64,000 nt of DNA, from NCBI RefSeq assembly GCF_018882085.1, contig NZ_JACVPB010000005.1, positions 62,001 through 126,000 on the forward strand. Reading direction: 5' to 3'. The DNA is from Polynucleobacter sp. AP-Reno-20A-A9 (GTDB lineage Bacteria; Pseudomonadota; Gammaproteobacteria; Burkholderiales; Burkholderiaceae). Both the position numbers and the translations under genes were made by a program. Position 1 is the first letter of the stretch. Each line of letters opens with the position of its first letter. The notes under the pieces were generated by a model that was not told the DNA's origin, searched no databases, and worked only from the letters and a program-made list of their open reading frames with translations. Shown one piece after another: positions 1 to 8,595 of this stretch.

Positions 1-2
1 TT

Positions 3-1532
3 AACCTCGGCATTGGAGCGCAAGAAGGTAAGACCCCACACTTGGTTGGTGAATACTTCTTGAAAGCAAATGGCATTGCACCAGGCACGCGCGATGCTCA
101 CGCCTTTACCTATTTAGACTATGTAGCTGCTGCGCAAAACTACGGCAAGATGGGCGGGTTTGCCCATATGGCTACGTTGATTAAGCAAATGAAAGCAAGT
201 CGTCCTGGCGCTCTATTGCTTGATGGCGGTGATACTTGGCAAGGCTCTGGAACAGCGCTTTGGACCAACGGTCAAGACATGGTAGATGCTGCTCTAGCAT
301 TGGGTGTGGATGTGATGACGCCTCATTGGGAAATGACTTTGGGTGAAAAGCGCGTCATGGAAATTGTGAATGGCGATTTCAAGGGCAAAGTTTCCTTCAT
401 AGCGCAAAATATTAAGACTGCTGACTTTGGCGACATGGTCTTTAATCCTTATGTCATGAAAGTTCAGAATGGCATTCAGGTGGCCATCATTGGTCAAGCC
501 TTCCCGTATACGCCAATTGCTAATCCCCGTTACTTCACTCCTGATTGGACCTATGGTATTCAGGAAGAGAATATGCAAAAGACCATTGATGAGGTGAGAT
601 CAAAAGGTGCAAAGGTAGTGGTACTCCTTTCCCATAACGGCATGGATGTGGATTTGAAGATGGCCTCTCGTGTCCGCGGTCTAGATGCAATTTTGGGCGG
701 GCATACTCATGATGGCGTTCCTATTCCGGTGAAGGTAAAGAATGCTGGTGGAGTAACGCTGGTTACTAATGCTGGATCTAATAGTAAGTTCTTGGGTGTG
801 CTGGATTTTGATGTAAAGGGTGGTAAGCCGGTAGATTTCCGCTACAAGCTATTCCCAATTTTCTCTAATATGATTCCAGCAGATCCAACGATGAATAAGT
901 TGATCGCTAAAGTCAGGGCTCCGTATGAAGCCAAGCTCAATGAGAAGTTAGCAACCACAGAGGGTCTCTTGTATCGCCGTGGTAACTTTAACGGTAGCTT
1001 TGATCAACTCATCTTGGATGGATTGATGGCCCAGAAGAATGCGGAGATTGCTTTCTCACCAGGCTTCCGTTGGGGTACCAGTCTATTGCCAGGTCAAGCG
1101 ATCACACGCGAGAATCTTTTAGATCAAACCGCAATTACTTATCCATACACCACTGTTACCAATATGAGTGGTGAAACAATCAAAACGATTCTTGAGGACG
1201 TTGCTGACAACTTGTTTAATCCGGATCCCTATTACCAGCAGGGTGGGGATATGGTGCGTGTAGGTGGAATGCAATACACCATCGATCCAGCGCAATCCGC
1301 TGGTAAACGTATTACCGATATGCGTTTGAATGGCAAGTCGATTGATGCAAATAAAACCTACAAGGTCGCTGGTTGGGCTCCGGTCAGCGAAGAGGCAAAA
1401 AATGCAGGCGGTGAAGCAATCTGGGATGTCATGGAACGTCACTTGCGCGATGTCAAAGTCGTCAAAGCGGTAAAGCTCAATGAGCCAATCATTAAAGGTG
1501 CTTCAAATAACCCTGGCATGGCTCCAATTTAA
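3..1532 (+). CDS. soxB: SoxB, sulfur-oxidation thiosulfohydrolase (5' end cut by window)
   Basis: SoxB is the periplasmic dimanganese enzyme of the Sox pathway that hydrolyses sulfate from the cysteine S-thiosulfonate on SoxY. The frame is open from the first bases, so the N-terminal 50-60 residues with the export signal lie outside the window; the TTG at base 42 is internal, not a start. About 509 residues are visible. The 5'-nucleotidase-like metallophosphatase motifs are present: DGGDTWQG (near base 225), SHNG (near 630) and GGHTHD (near 700). The usual SoxB GHWEFT motif reads PHWEMT here. A DsrE-family gene follows after 31 bases, so this is the tail of a sox operon whose other genes lie upstream. 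Family identity is secure. Confidence 0.95.
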   Translation, partial: NLGIGAQEGKTPHLVGEYFLKANGIAPGTRDAHAFTYLDYVAAAQNYGKMGGFAHMATLIKQMKASRPGALLLDGGDTWQGSGTALWTNGQDMVDAALALGVDVMTPHWEMTLGEKRVMEIVNGDFKGKVSFIAQNIKTADFGDMVFNPYVMKVQNGIQVAIIGQAFPYTPIANPRYFTPDWTYGIQEENMQKTIDEVRSKGAKVVVLLSHNGMDVDLKMASRVRGLDAILGGHTHDGVPIPVKVKNAGGVTLVTNAGSNSKFLGVLDFDVKGGKPVDFRYKLFPIFSNMIPADPTMNKLIAKVRAPYEAKLNEKLATTEGLLYRRGNFNGSFDQLILDGLMAQKNAEIAFSPGFRWGTSLLPGQAITRENLLDQTAITYPYTTVTNMSGETIKTILEDVADNLFNPDPYYQQGGDMVRVGGMQYTIDPAQSAGKRITDMRLNGKSIDANKTYKVAGWAPVSEEAKNAGGEAIWDVMERHLRDVKVVKAVKLNEPIIKGASNNPGMAPI

Positions 1533-1563
1533 TTAGCTATATATCACTACACGAGATCTAAGT

Positions 1564-2001
1564 ATGAAAAAACTATTTTCTATCATCACCTCTTTAGCTC
1601 TGACATTGGGATTTTGCTCAATTGCTTCAGCCCAATCTACTGGCAATACTAAAGTGGTTTATCACATTGATGACGCTGAAACACAAGGCCTAAAAGGGCT
1701 GCGTAATATCCGTAATCATTTGGATACTGCTCCCAATACCATCATTATTGTTGTGACCCATGCCAATGGAGTGGATATGCTGATGGAAGGCGCTAAGGAT
1801 AAGAAAAACAATGTGGAATATGCACCATTAGTTGGGGCTCTAAAGTCTCGTGGTGTGAAGTTTGAGGTGTGTGAAATCACTTTAAAAAATCGTAATCTGA
1901 AAAAAGATCAGTTCACCTTGGATGCGGATTTCACCCCATCGGGTGTAGTTCGTGTAGCAGATTTGCAGTACAAAGATGGCTTTGCTTACATCAAGCCTTA
2001 A
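1564..2001 (+). CDS. secreted DsrE-family protein
   Basis: This 145-residue protein has a clear signal peptide (charged MKK start, hydrophobic core, cleavage near SIASAQ at residues 20-24). The mature part matches the DsrE/DsrF-like fold, with a VVYHIDD first strand, TIIIVVTHANG and a single cysteine in FEVCEI. Cytoplasmic DsrE proteins relay sulfur through a cysteine. A periplasmic version beside soxB suggests handling of sulfur intermediates outside the membrane, but this is inference. It follows soxB by 31 bases and is probably cotranscribed with it. The substrate is unknown. Confidence 0.8.
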   Translation: MKKLFSIITSLALTLGFCSIASAQSTGNTKVVYHIDDAETQGLKGLRNIRNHLDTAPNTIIIVVTHANGVDMLMEGAKDKKNNVEYAPLVGALKSRGVKFEVCEITLKNRNLKKDQFTLDADFTPSGVVRVADLQYKDGFAYIKP

Positions 2002-2011
2002 GCAACCCAGC

Positions 2012-2965
2012 ATGAGTTACCCTAAAAGACTAGTGGGGATCCTTTTGGGATCCCTTATTTTTTTTAGTCTAGCTTTTGGTCAAAGCAAGCCCGCTGATAC
2101 TGTTCGGATAAAACCCATTCAGGTGGCGCCGCACACTTATTTTGTCCAGGGCCTTCCTGAGATGGGAAGTAGCACCAATCAGAACTTCATATCCAACGCT
2201 GGTTTTGTTGTGACTCCAGGAGGGGTGGTGGTAGTTGATGCATTGGGTTCACCTATTCTTGCGCAAAAGTTAATTGCTGAAATCAAAAAGATTACCCCGC
2301 AAAAAGTGGTTGCTCTTATTGTCAGTCACTATCACGCAGATCATGTTTATGGTTTGCAAGAATTTAAAAAGATAGGTGCAACAATTTATGCACAAGGTGA
2401 GGGCAGAAACTACCTTTCCTCTGAAACGGCAAAGCAGCGTCTAATTGCCTCAAGAATCGATTTCGCCCCTTGGGTAAATGCAAATACCAAACTCATTTCT
2501 GCCGATGTGTGGATTGATCAGAAATTGAAATTGACGATTGGCGGCATTGATTTCTTTATCAGTAGAGTAGGGCCTGCCCATGCTCCTGAGGATCTGATGG
2601 TGTATGTACCTTCGGAGAAAGTGCTTTTTGCGGGAGACCTGGTGTTTAGAGGTCGCATTCCCTTTGTGGGAAATGCAGACAGCAAAGGATGGCTGACGGC
2701 TTTGGATGAGATAGAAAAATTGAATCCGAGTCTTGTCATACCGGGTCATGGTGGCTACTCTGTGAAGCCGGTCGAAGACATTGCCTTCACCAGAAATTAC
2801 TTGAAATATCTGCGTGAATCCATGTCCAAGGCAGCTATCAATATGGATTCTTTCGAGGATGCGTATAAGCAGGCTGATTGGTCGGAATACGAGGGAATGC
2901 CGCTATTTAGGGCTGCTAATCGTATGAATGCCTATAACGTCTACCTGTCTATCCAGGCGGAGTAG
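2012..2965 (+). CDS. secreted SoxH-like MBL-fold metallohydrolase
   Basis: This 317-residue metallo-beta-lactamase-fold protein resembles SoxH and quinoprotein-relay zinc hydrolases. The ATG at 2012 is preferred over the in-frame ATG at 1976, which lies inside the dsrE-like gene, because it begins a well-formed signal peptide ending near LAFGQ. The metal motif SHYHADHVYGL carries HxHxDH, and later motifs GDLVFRG and PGHGG supply the remaining ligands. SoxH proteins occur in many sox clusters but are not essential for thiosulfate oxidation and their reaction is not settled. A terminator-like hairpin lies inside the first codons (listed separately). Confidence 0.82.
   Translation: MSYPKRLVGILLGSLIFFSLAFGQSKPADTVRIKPIQVAPHTYFVQGLPEMGSSTNQNFISNAGFVVTPGGVVVVDALGSPILAQKLIAEIKKITPQKVVALIVSHYHADHVYGLQEFKKIGATIYAQGEGRNYLSSETAKQRLIASRIDFAPWVNANTKLISADVWIDQKLKLTIGGIDFFISRVGPAHAPEDLMVYVPSEKVLFAGDLVFRGRIPFVGNADSKGWLTALDEIEKLNPSLVIPGHGGYSVKPVEDIAFTRNYLKYLRESMSKAAINMDSFEDAYKQADWSEYEGMPLFRAANRMNAYNVYLSIQAE
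2036..2065 (+). terminator. terminator-like hairpin inside the MBL gene's signal-peptide codons
   Basis: GGGATCC (2036-2042), loop TTTTG, GGATCCC (2048-2054), then TTATTTTTTTT (2055-2065): a 7-bp GC-rich stem directly followed by a T tract. It could end transcription of soxB/dsrE, yet it lies about eight codons inside the next reading frame. Translating ribosomes would mask it, so it may act as a translation-dependent terminator. Confidence 0.6.
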
Positions 2966-3023
2966 GGCAATTTCAGCCATTGGGCCTTAAAATAGAGGAT
3001 TAATGCTAAATCCTTGATTTGTA

Positions 3024-3341
3024 ATGAAAATGATTTTTCTTCGATCTGTTGCTGTGGCTGTATTAAGTGCGCTAATGAGCGCGCCGGTGCTTGCTACTCC
3101 GGATTTAGCAAATGGCAAAACCATTGATCAGCAAAAGTGTTACGCCTGCCATGCCAAAAAAACGGGCTTTGGGAATGGCGACATGATTTATACCCGTTCA
3201 GATGGCAAGGTGAAATCCCTAGCCGATTTGAAGAAGATGGTGTCACTTTGCAATGCAGAGCTTCGTCTTGATTTATTTCCGGAGGATGAGGCAGATGTAA
3301 GTGCTTTTCTAAACAAGCAGTTTTATAAATTTAAACCTTAA
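3024..3341 (+). CDS. small secreted c-type cytochrome
   Basis: This 105-residue protein has an N-terminal signal peptide (cleavage near VLATP, about residue 25) and one heme-binding CYACH motif at residues 39-43, followed by a short class-I-like domain. Candidate axial methionines are Met54 and Met72; a further cysteine occurs in SLCN. It lies between the SoxH-like gene and the YeeE/YedE genes, which suggests it accepts electrons from periplasmic sulfur oxidation. It is too short for SoxX or SoxD and I cannot name its partner. Confidence 0.8.
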   Translation: MKMIFLRSVAVAVLSALMSAPVLATPDLANGKTIDQQKCYACHAKKTGFGNGDMIYTRSDGKVKSLADLKKMVSLCNAELRLDLFPEDEADVSAFLNKQFYKFKP

Positions 3342-3361
3342 TTTTTCAAGACACAGTCGCT

Positions 3362-4483
3362 ATGGATGTTGTAGATATCAATTCTTTAAGTAAGTCAGTC
3401 CTCTGGGCAACGTTTGCTATTACCTTTTTCTTAGGTGCGGTCATGCAAAAGACCGGATTTTGTAGCATGGGCGCAGTTTCTGATGTCTTCATCATGTCTA
3501 GCTGGGATCGCTTAAAGCAATGGTTCTTGGCTATTGGGGTCGCCATCATTGGTTTTACCTTGATGTCTTATTTCGGCTTGATTGATCCTCTTAAGAGTAT
3601 CTATACCGGTAATAAATTTTTATGGCTCTCCACTGCTGTTGGTAGCGTCTTGTTCGGCTTTGGGATGGTTTTAGCCTCAGGTTGTGGCAGCAAGACATTG
3701 ATCCGTATCGGTGGCGGCAACTTAAAGTCACTGGTTGTCTTTATGGTGCTGGGTTTAACCGCCTACATGACAATGCGCGGATTCTTAGGTGTAATTCGCA
3801 TTAACACCTTAGACACTGTTTTCATTGCCTTTAATACTCCTCAAGACTTGCCTAGTCTTTTAAGCGCGCCTCTTGGCATTGCACGTCCCATTCTGCATTT
3901 GGCCCTAGGTTTAATGATTGGCTCTGCTTTTATTGCTTACGCATTGGCGAGCAGGTCATTTTGGACTGCTGAAAATATCTTTGCGGGTATTGCTGTGGGA
4001 GTGGCGATCTGTGCGGTTTGGTGGGTATCAGGCAATCTAGGCTTTGTTGCTGAAGATCCAAATACTTTGGAAGAGGTATTTTTGGTAACGAACTCTGGTC
4101 GAATGGAGAGCTTATCTTTTGTTGCCCCATACGCTTATTCACTTGACTGGCTCATGATGTATAGCGACACCTCTAAAGTCTTAACAGTTGGCATTATGGC
4201 TGTCTTAGGAATGATCCTGGGTTCTGCGGCAGTCTCGATTGCAACGAAATCATTTCGTTGGGAATCCTTTCGCAATTCTGAAGACACAGCCAATCATTTA
4301 ATTGGCGCCGCATTGATGGGCTTCGGTGGCATTACTGCTTTAGGTTGTACAGTAGGGCAGGGTTTGAGCGGTATTTCTACGCTAGCCCTTGGCTCATTGC
4401 TGGCTTTACCAGGATTTATTTTTGGGGCTTATTTGGGGCTGCGTTACTTGCAGGTACGTCTTGCCCCCAACCCTTGCAGTTAA
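3362..4483 (+). CDS. YeeE/YedE family membrane protein, full length
   Basis: A 373-residue polytopic membrane protein of the YeeE/YedE (DUF395) family, related to the TsuA thiosulfate importer. Two internally similar halves each carry the family's Gly/Cys motifs: TGFCSMG near the N-terminus, SGCGSKTL, and GCTVGQGLSG near the C-terminus. These cysteines are thought to pass thiosulfate through the membrane in TsuA. It starts 20 bases after the cytochrome gene and is followed by two half-size family members. Context supports transport of thiosulfate or another sulfur compound; the substrate is inferred. Confidence 0.85.
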   Translation: MDVVDINSLSKSVLWATFAITFFLGAVMQKTGFCSMGAVSDVFIMSSWDRLKQWFLAIGVAIIGFTLMSYFGLIDPLKSIYTGNKFLWLSTAVGSVLFGFGMVLASGCGSKTLIRIGGGNLKSLVVFMVLGLTAYMTMRGFLGVIRINTLDTVFIAFNTPQDLPSLLSAPLGIARPILHLALGLMIGSAFIAYALASRSFWTAENIFAGIAVGVAICAVWWVSGNLGFVAEDPNTLEEVFLVTNSGRMESLSFVAPYAYSLDWLMMYSDTSKVLTVGIMAVLGMILGSAAVSIATKSFRWESFRNSEDTANHLIGAALMGFGGITALGCTVGQGLSGISTLALGSLLALPGFIFGAYLGLRYLQVRLAPNPCS

Positions 4484-4507
4484 TTTTATAAATTGATAGA
4501 TTAAATT

Positions 4508-4945
4508 ATGCAAATTGACTGGTTCTCGTTTACACCCATTCCTTCTTTATTAGGAGGAATGATTCTTGGAGTGGCTGCAGCGCTTTACGTTTTGCTTCAT
4601 GGACGCATCTTGGGAATCAGCGGCATTATTTCTGGTTTATTGCATCCAAAATTAACCGACACAGCATGGCGCCTGAGTTTGGTTTTGGGTTTGGTATCGG
4701 CCCCATTCATGGCGGCGCTGTTTTTTGGAATATTTCCTGTTGTAGAGATTGAGTCTGATTGGATTGCGATTGTGATTGCAGGCCTTCTAGTAGGCTTTGG
4801 TGCGCACTACGGATCTGGTTGTACTAGCGGTCATGGTATCTGTGGACTTTCTCGCTTATCACCTCGTTCACTTGTTGCCACACTGTCATTTATGGGCGCA
4901 GGTTTTTTGACTGTCTTTGTTCTGCGTCACTTGATCGGAGTCTAA
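4508..4945 (+). CDS. YeeE/YedE family half-size membrane protein
   Basis: A 145-residue membrane protein with about four hydrophobic segments and the motif GSGCTSGHGICGLSRLS near residues 100-115, typical of half-size YeeE/YedE proteins. Half-size members usually occur as adjacent pairs that together resemble one full-length transporter. The next gene begins two bases after this stop codon, consistent with such a pair. Sulfur-compound transport is the likely role, judged from family and location. Confidence 0.85.
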   Translation: MQIDWFSFTPIPSLLGGMILGVAAALYVLLHGRILGISGIISGLLHPKLTDTAWRLSLVLGLVSAPFMAALFFGIFPVVEIESDWIAIVIAGLLVGFGAHYGSGCTSGHGICGLSRLSPRSLVATLSFMGAGFLTVFVLRHLIGV

Positions 4946-4946
4946 G

Positions 4947-5375
4947 ATGAAAAAACATTTTGGCCTTTTTAGTCAATACGCAATTGGCGTTCTTTTTGGT
5001 TGGGGTTTAATCATCTCAGGTATGAGTAATCCCCAGAAGGTATTAGGATTTTTGGATCTAACGGGCCTTTGGGATCCATCCTTAATGTTTGTGATGTTGG
5101 GTGCGGTAATGGTCGGACTTGGCGGTTTTTATGTGGTTAGCAAGAGGACCGAGGCTTTTTTTGGCGGAGTCTTGCATATCCCAACGCGGAGAGATATCAC
5201 GAAGCCCCTCATTGTCGGCAGTCTCATTTTTGGAGCGGGCTGGGGAATTGCTGGCTTTTGCCCTGGTCCTGCCTTGGTTGCCTTGGGTGCCGGGCACCTG
5301 AAAGCCTTGGTATTTGTTATTGCCATGCTGGCGGGCATGGAAATCTGCGAGCGTTTCTTCTCAGCCCATAAATAG
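4947..5375 (+). CDS. YeeE/YedE-associated half-size membrane protein (DUF6691-like)
   Basis: A 142-residue membrane protein forming the second half of the YeeE/YedE pair. It has the motif GWGIAGFCPGPALVALG near residues 95-111, with the conserved cysteine, and SGMSNPQKVLGFLD near the N-terminus. Translational coupling to the preceding gene is likely, since its ATG follows that stop codon directly. It probably forms a heteromeric sulfur-compound permease with its neighbour. The locus therefore encodes both a full-length and a split version of the same transporter type. Confidence 0.83.
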   Translation: MKKHFGLFSQYAIGVLFGWGLIISGMSNPQKVLGFLDLTGLWDPSLMFVMLGAVMVGLGGFYVVSKRTEAFFGGVLHIPTRRDITKPLIVGSLIFGAGWGIAGFCPGPALVALGAGHLKALVFVIAMLAGMEICERFFSAHK

Positions 5376-5447
5376 GCTTCCAGCTAAGTAGGATAGGCCT
5401 GATTTAAAATCAACCCTATTACGTCATTATTCAATGCAGAGGGTTTC

Positions 5448-5792
5448 ATGAGTCTTCCCATTTCTTGTCATAACGATCAGTTCGGTACCATTGGTCAAAT
5501 TGAGCCAAGCCACTTAGCTGAAATTGCAGCACAAGGCTATAAGAGTGTGATTAATAATCGTCCCGATGGTGAGGGCGGTCCAGATCAGCCAACCAATGCC
5601 AGCATTCAGGCTGAAGCAGAAAAGCTGGGTCTAAATTACGCATACTTACCGGTTGTACCTAGTGCAATCACTGTTGATCAAGTAAGAGAGATGGCCCATT
5701 TATTGAAGACTATGCCTGGACCAGTGCTAGCATTTTGTCGCTCTGGCGCACGATCTACAAATCTATATCAACTTTCATTGCAAGTGAAATAA
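5448..5792 (+). CDS. TIGR01244/DUF442-type sulfur transferase or phosphatase-like protein
   Basis: A 114-residue protein with the dual-specificity-phosphatase-like fold of the DUF442/TIGR01244 family. The Cys loop FCRSGARS near residues 96-103 is the active-site motif, and INNRPDGEG is the typical earlier motif. Homologues are often fused to, or encoded near, persulfide dioxygenases and sulfide-responsive genes, and are regarded as sulfurtransferase- or phosphatase-like. Its place right after the sulfur transporters fits a role in sulfur handling. The reaction has not been established for most members. Confidence 0.8.
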   Translation: MSLPISCHNDQFGTIGQIEPSHLAEIAAQGYKSVINNRPDGEGGPDQPTNASIQAEAEKLGLNYAYLPVVPSAITVDQVREMAHLLKTMPGPVLAFCRSGARSTNLYQLSLQVK

Positions 5793-5808
5793 GAAGTTAC
5801 TGGCCCTT

Positions 5809-6228
5809 ATGCGCATCACTATCCCTGAAGAAAGAAAGCTTGTACATGAAATGATCATGCCCATTCGTTGGGGTGATATGGATGCGTATGGTCATGTTAA
5901 CAATACCGTGTACTTTCGGTATATGGAGCAAGCTCGCTGTGAGTGGATCACTTCATTGGGTTACGATGTTGCTCCTGGTCGTGAGTCTATGTTGATGATT
6001 AATGGTTTTTGTAATTTTTTTCAGCAACTCACTTATCCAGGTGAGCTAATACTCAAGACTTCGATTGGTGCTGTTGGAAGAACAAGTCTAGATCTATACA
6101 CCAGCATGGCGTTGACCACTGCGCCTGATATTGAGGCTGCCATCGGCGGCGCCACTATGGTTTGGGTTGATCTCACCACCAATAAATCAGCGCCTTGGCC
6201 TGAGCATGTTTTGCAACAGTTGCGCTAG
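5809..6228 (+). CDS. acyl-CoA thioesterase, hotdog fold (4HBT/YbgC-like)
   Basis: A 139-residue single hotdog-domain protein with the signature WGDMDAYGHVNN near residues 22-33, including the catalytic Asp and the His-Val-Asn-Asn turn of 4-hydroxybenzoyl-CoA thioesterase-like enzymes. Such proteins hydrolyse acyl-CoA thioesters in the cytoplasm; the acyl chain preference cannot be read from sequence. The start is the ATG 17 bases after the DUF442-type gene, and mnmH begins 7 bases downstream, so the three are probably cotranscribed. Confidence 0.85.
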   Translation: MRITIPEERKLVHEMIMPIRWGDMDAYGHVNNTVYFRYMEQARCEWITSLGYDVAPGRESMLMINGFCNFFQQLTYPGELILKTSIGAVGRTSLDLYTSMALTTAPDIEAAIGGATMVWVDLTTNKSAPWPEHVLQQLR

Positions 6229-6234
6229 TCCGTC

Positions 6235-7308
6235 GTGCAACCAACCAATCCCCACATCCTAAGATCTGATCAATTTTTATCCGAGCTGGATAAGTTTGAT
6301 CTTGTGATTGATGTCAGGTCACCCGCTGAATTTGCCCTTGATCATATTCCGGGTGCAGTCAATTACCCTGTTCTCAATAATGAGGAGCGCGTCACAATCG
6401 GCACGCTCTATAAGCAAGAGTCTCCCTTTGCAGCAAAAAAACTGGGTGCGGCATTGGTTTCAAAAAATATTGCTGATCATTTAGAAAATCATTTTCTGGA
6501 TTTTCCGCGTGAGTGGCGCCCATTAATTTATTGCTGGCGCGGTGGTGAACGTAGCGGGGCATTTACCCACATCCTCAATCGCATTGGTTGGAAAGCCAAG
6601 CAGCTCGAAGGTGGGTATCAGGGCTTCAGAAGAACCGTGATTGACGGCCTTGATCACGCAGCAAAACAATTTACATTCCAAGTGATCTGTGGAATGACGG
6701 GTAGTGGCAAAACGAGAGTACTGCAAGAGATCGGCGCTCTAGGTGCGCAGATTTTGGATCTAGAAGGCTTAGCTGTGCACCGTGGTTCCGTATTGGGTAA
6801 TGAGCCCAATATAGAGCAGCCCTCTCAAAAAGGCTTTGAGACTGTGCTCTGGAACGCATTACGTTCACTCGATCCCGCTACACCGGTATTTGTGGAGTCG
6901 GAAAGCAAGAAGGTCGGCGGCTTACATGTACCCGATGCTTTGATGGAGAAGATTCGCAATGGAAGCTGCATCGAACTGCGCTCGAGTACACAGACTCGTG
7001 TCTCCTGGTTGACCCGTGAATACCATCACTTCTTGACCGATACCGATAATTTCAAAGAGAAGCTGGCTTTGCTCACTGCGCATTATGGGAAAGTACAGAT
7101 TGCCAAATGGAATGAAGCCATTGATGCGGGCAATTTTCCGGAGCTGGTGGAAGAGCTATTGGTAAAGCATTACGACCCATCGTATCAATCATCGATCGTG
7201 AGGAACTTCCCTCAATACAAGATTGAAAATTTTGTACAGCTGGAGAGTGATAGTGACGAGGCCTTTGCAAAAGCAGCAAAGGCCATCATCAGTAAGCTAG
7301 GTTCTTAG
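6235..7308 (+). CDS. mnmH: tRNA 2-selenouridine/geranyl-2-thiouridine synthase MnmH
   Basis: A 357-residue protein with an N-terminal rhodanese domain and a C-terminal P-loop domain, the layout of MnmH (SelU/YbbB). The enzyme replaces sulfur by selenium at the wobble uridine of Lys, Glu and Gln tRNAs and can geranylate 2-thiouridine. Cys100 in [10 protein letters not shown] is the rhodanese active-site residue, and GMTGSGKT at 153-160 is Walker A. The start is GTG (6235), seven bases after the thioesterase stop. It converges with gcdH, the two stop codons overlapping by 4 bp. Confidence 0.92.
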   Translation: MQPTNPHILRSDQFLSELDKFDLVIDVRSPAEFALDHIPGAVNYPVLNNEERVTIGTLYKQESPFAAKKLGAALVSKNIADHLENHFLDFPREWRPLIYCWRGGERSGAFTHILNRIGWKAKQLEGGYQGFRRTVIDGLDHAAKQFTFQVICGMTGSGKTRVLQEIGALGAQILDLEGLAVHRGSVLGNEPNIEQPSQKGFETVLWNALRSLDPATPVFVESESKKVGGLHVPDALMEKIRNGSCIELRSSTQTRVSWLTREYHHFLTDTDNFKEKLALLTAHYGKVQIAKWNEAIDAGNFPELVEELLVKHYDPSYQSSIVRNFPQYKIENFVQLESDSDEAFAKAAKAIISKLGS

Positions 7309-8489
7309 CTAAACGCCTGAATACCAGTTTGCGCGCGACCTAGAATCAAGGCGTGGATATCGTGAGTACCTTCGTAGGTATTCACTACCTCGAGGTTCAG
7401 CATGTGACGCACCACACCATACTCATCAGAGATGCCATTACCTCCGTGCATATCGCGTGCCATACGTGCGATGTCTAAGGACTTACCGCAAGAATTACGT
7501 TTCATGATGGAGGTGATTTCTGGAGCAGCAATACCTTCATCTTTCATACGGCCTAAACGCAAACAACCCTGAAGACCCAGAGTAATTTCAGTTTGCATAT
7601 CGGCTAATTTCTTCTGAATCAGCTGATTAGCAGCCAATGGTTTGCCAAACTGTTTGCGGTCCATGGTGTATTGGCGGGCAGCATACCAGCACCACTCAGC
7701 GGCTCCCAGGGCGCCCCAAGCAATGCCGTAGCGAGCAGAGTTTAAGCAAGTGAAAGGACCTTTAAGTCCCTCAACTTCAGGGAATTCATTTTCTGCCGGC
7801 ACAAATACTTCGTCCATGACGATTTCACCGGTGATGGAGGCGCGCAGACCCATCTTGCCGCTAATTTTTGGAGCGCTGAGACCCTTCATGCCTTTTTCTA
7901 AGATGTAACCGCGAATGATGCCTTCATCATTTTTGGCCCACACTACAAAGACATCGGCAATCGGAGAGTTGGAGATCCACATCTTCGAACCTGTTAATGA
8001 GAAGCCGCCAGGAACTTTCTTGGCGCGGGTAATCATGCCGCCTGCATCAGAGCCATAGTTTGGTTCAGTTAAACCAAAGCAGCCAATCCATTCGCCGCTG
8101 GCTAATTTAGGGAGGTACTTTTGCTTTTGTGCTTCGCTACCAAATTCATTGATCGGCACCATTACTAGAGAGGACTGCACGCTCATCATGGATCGATAGC
8201 CAGAATCTACACGTTCAATCTCGCGCGCAATTAATCCATAAGAAACATAATTTAAATTGGCGCCGCCGTACTGCTCAGGAATCGTGATACCCAGGAGACC
8301 AAGTTCGCCCATTTCGCGGAAGATAGCTGGGTCAGTTGTTTCATTGCGATAAGCATCGTGAATACGGGGCATAAGGCGCCCTTGAGCATATTCAGCAGCT
8401 GCATCACGAATCATGCGCTCTTCTTCGCTTAGCTGGGTATCGAGAAGGAGGGGGTTCGCCCAGTTAAAGCTGGCCTTACTTTTGCTCAT
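7305..8489 (-). CDS. gcdH: glutaryl-CoA dehydrogenase
   Basis: A 394-residue acyl-CoA dehydrogenase of the glutaryl-CoA dehydrogenase group, which oxidises and decarboxylates glutaryl-CoA to crotonyl-CoA in lysine/tryptophan breakdown and passes electrons to ETF. Family motifs include [16 protein letters not shown] and WISNSP. The catalytic base lies in [10 protein letters not shown] (Glu about 373), at the position used by GcdH. Length is normal. Electrons would reach the quinone pool through the ETF-ubiquinone oxidoreductase encoded at 12889-14559. The upstream gap of about 106 bases is shared with the divergent YhhQ-type gene. Confidence 0.93.
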   Translation of the reverse strand: MSKSKASFNWANPLLLDTQLSEEERMIRDAAAEYAQGRLMPRIHDAYRNETTDPAIFREMGELGLLGITIPEQYGGANLNYVSYGLIAREIERVDSGYRSMMSVQSSLVMVPINEFGSEAQKQKYLPKLASGEWIGCFGLTEPNYGSDAGGMITRAKKVPGGFSLTGSKMWISNSPIADVFVVWAKNDEGIIRGYILEKGMKGLSAPKISGKMGLRASITGEIVMDEVFVPAENEFPEVEGLKGPFTCLNSARYGIAWGALGAAEWCWYAARQYTMDRKQFGKPLAANQLIQKKLADMQTEITLGLQGCLRLGRMKDEGIAAPEITSIMKRNSCGKSLDIARMARDMHGGNGISDEYGVVRHMLNLEVVNTYEGTHDIHALILGRAQTGIQAFS

Positions 8490-8595
8490 TGCTTTGGCAT
8501 CCTATATTTCATGTTGTCTTAATTTTTTTAGCTGCTTCCTGCGAATCTTTAGGAATACAGATATTCTTATTTCTATTATCCATTTTTCTAGACTT

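Noticed and set aside
8413..8595. Upstream extension of the YhhQ frame
   Set aside because: It overlaps the start of the divergent gcdH gene and does not look like the family's N-terminus.
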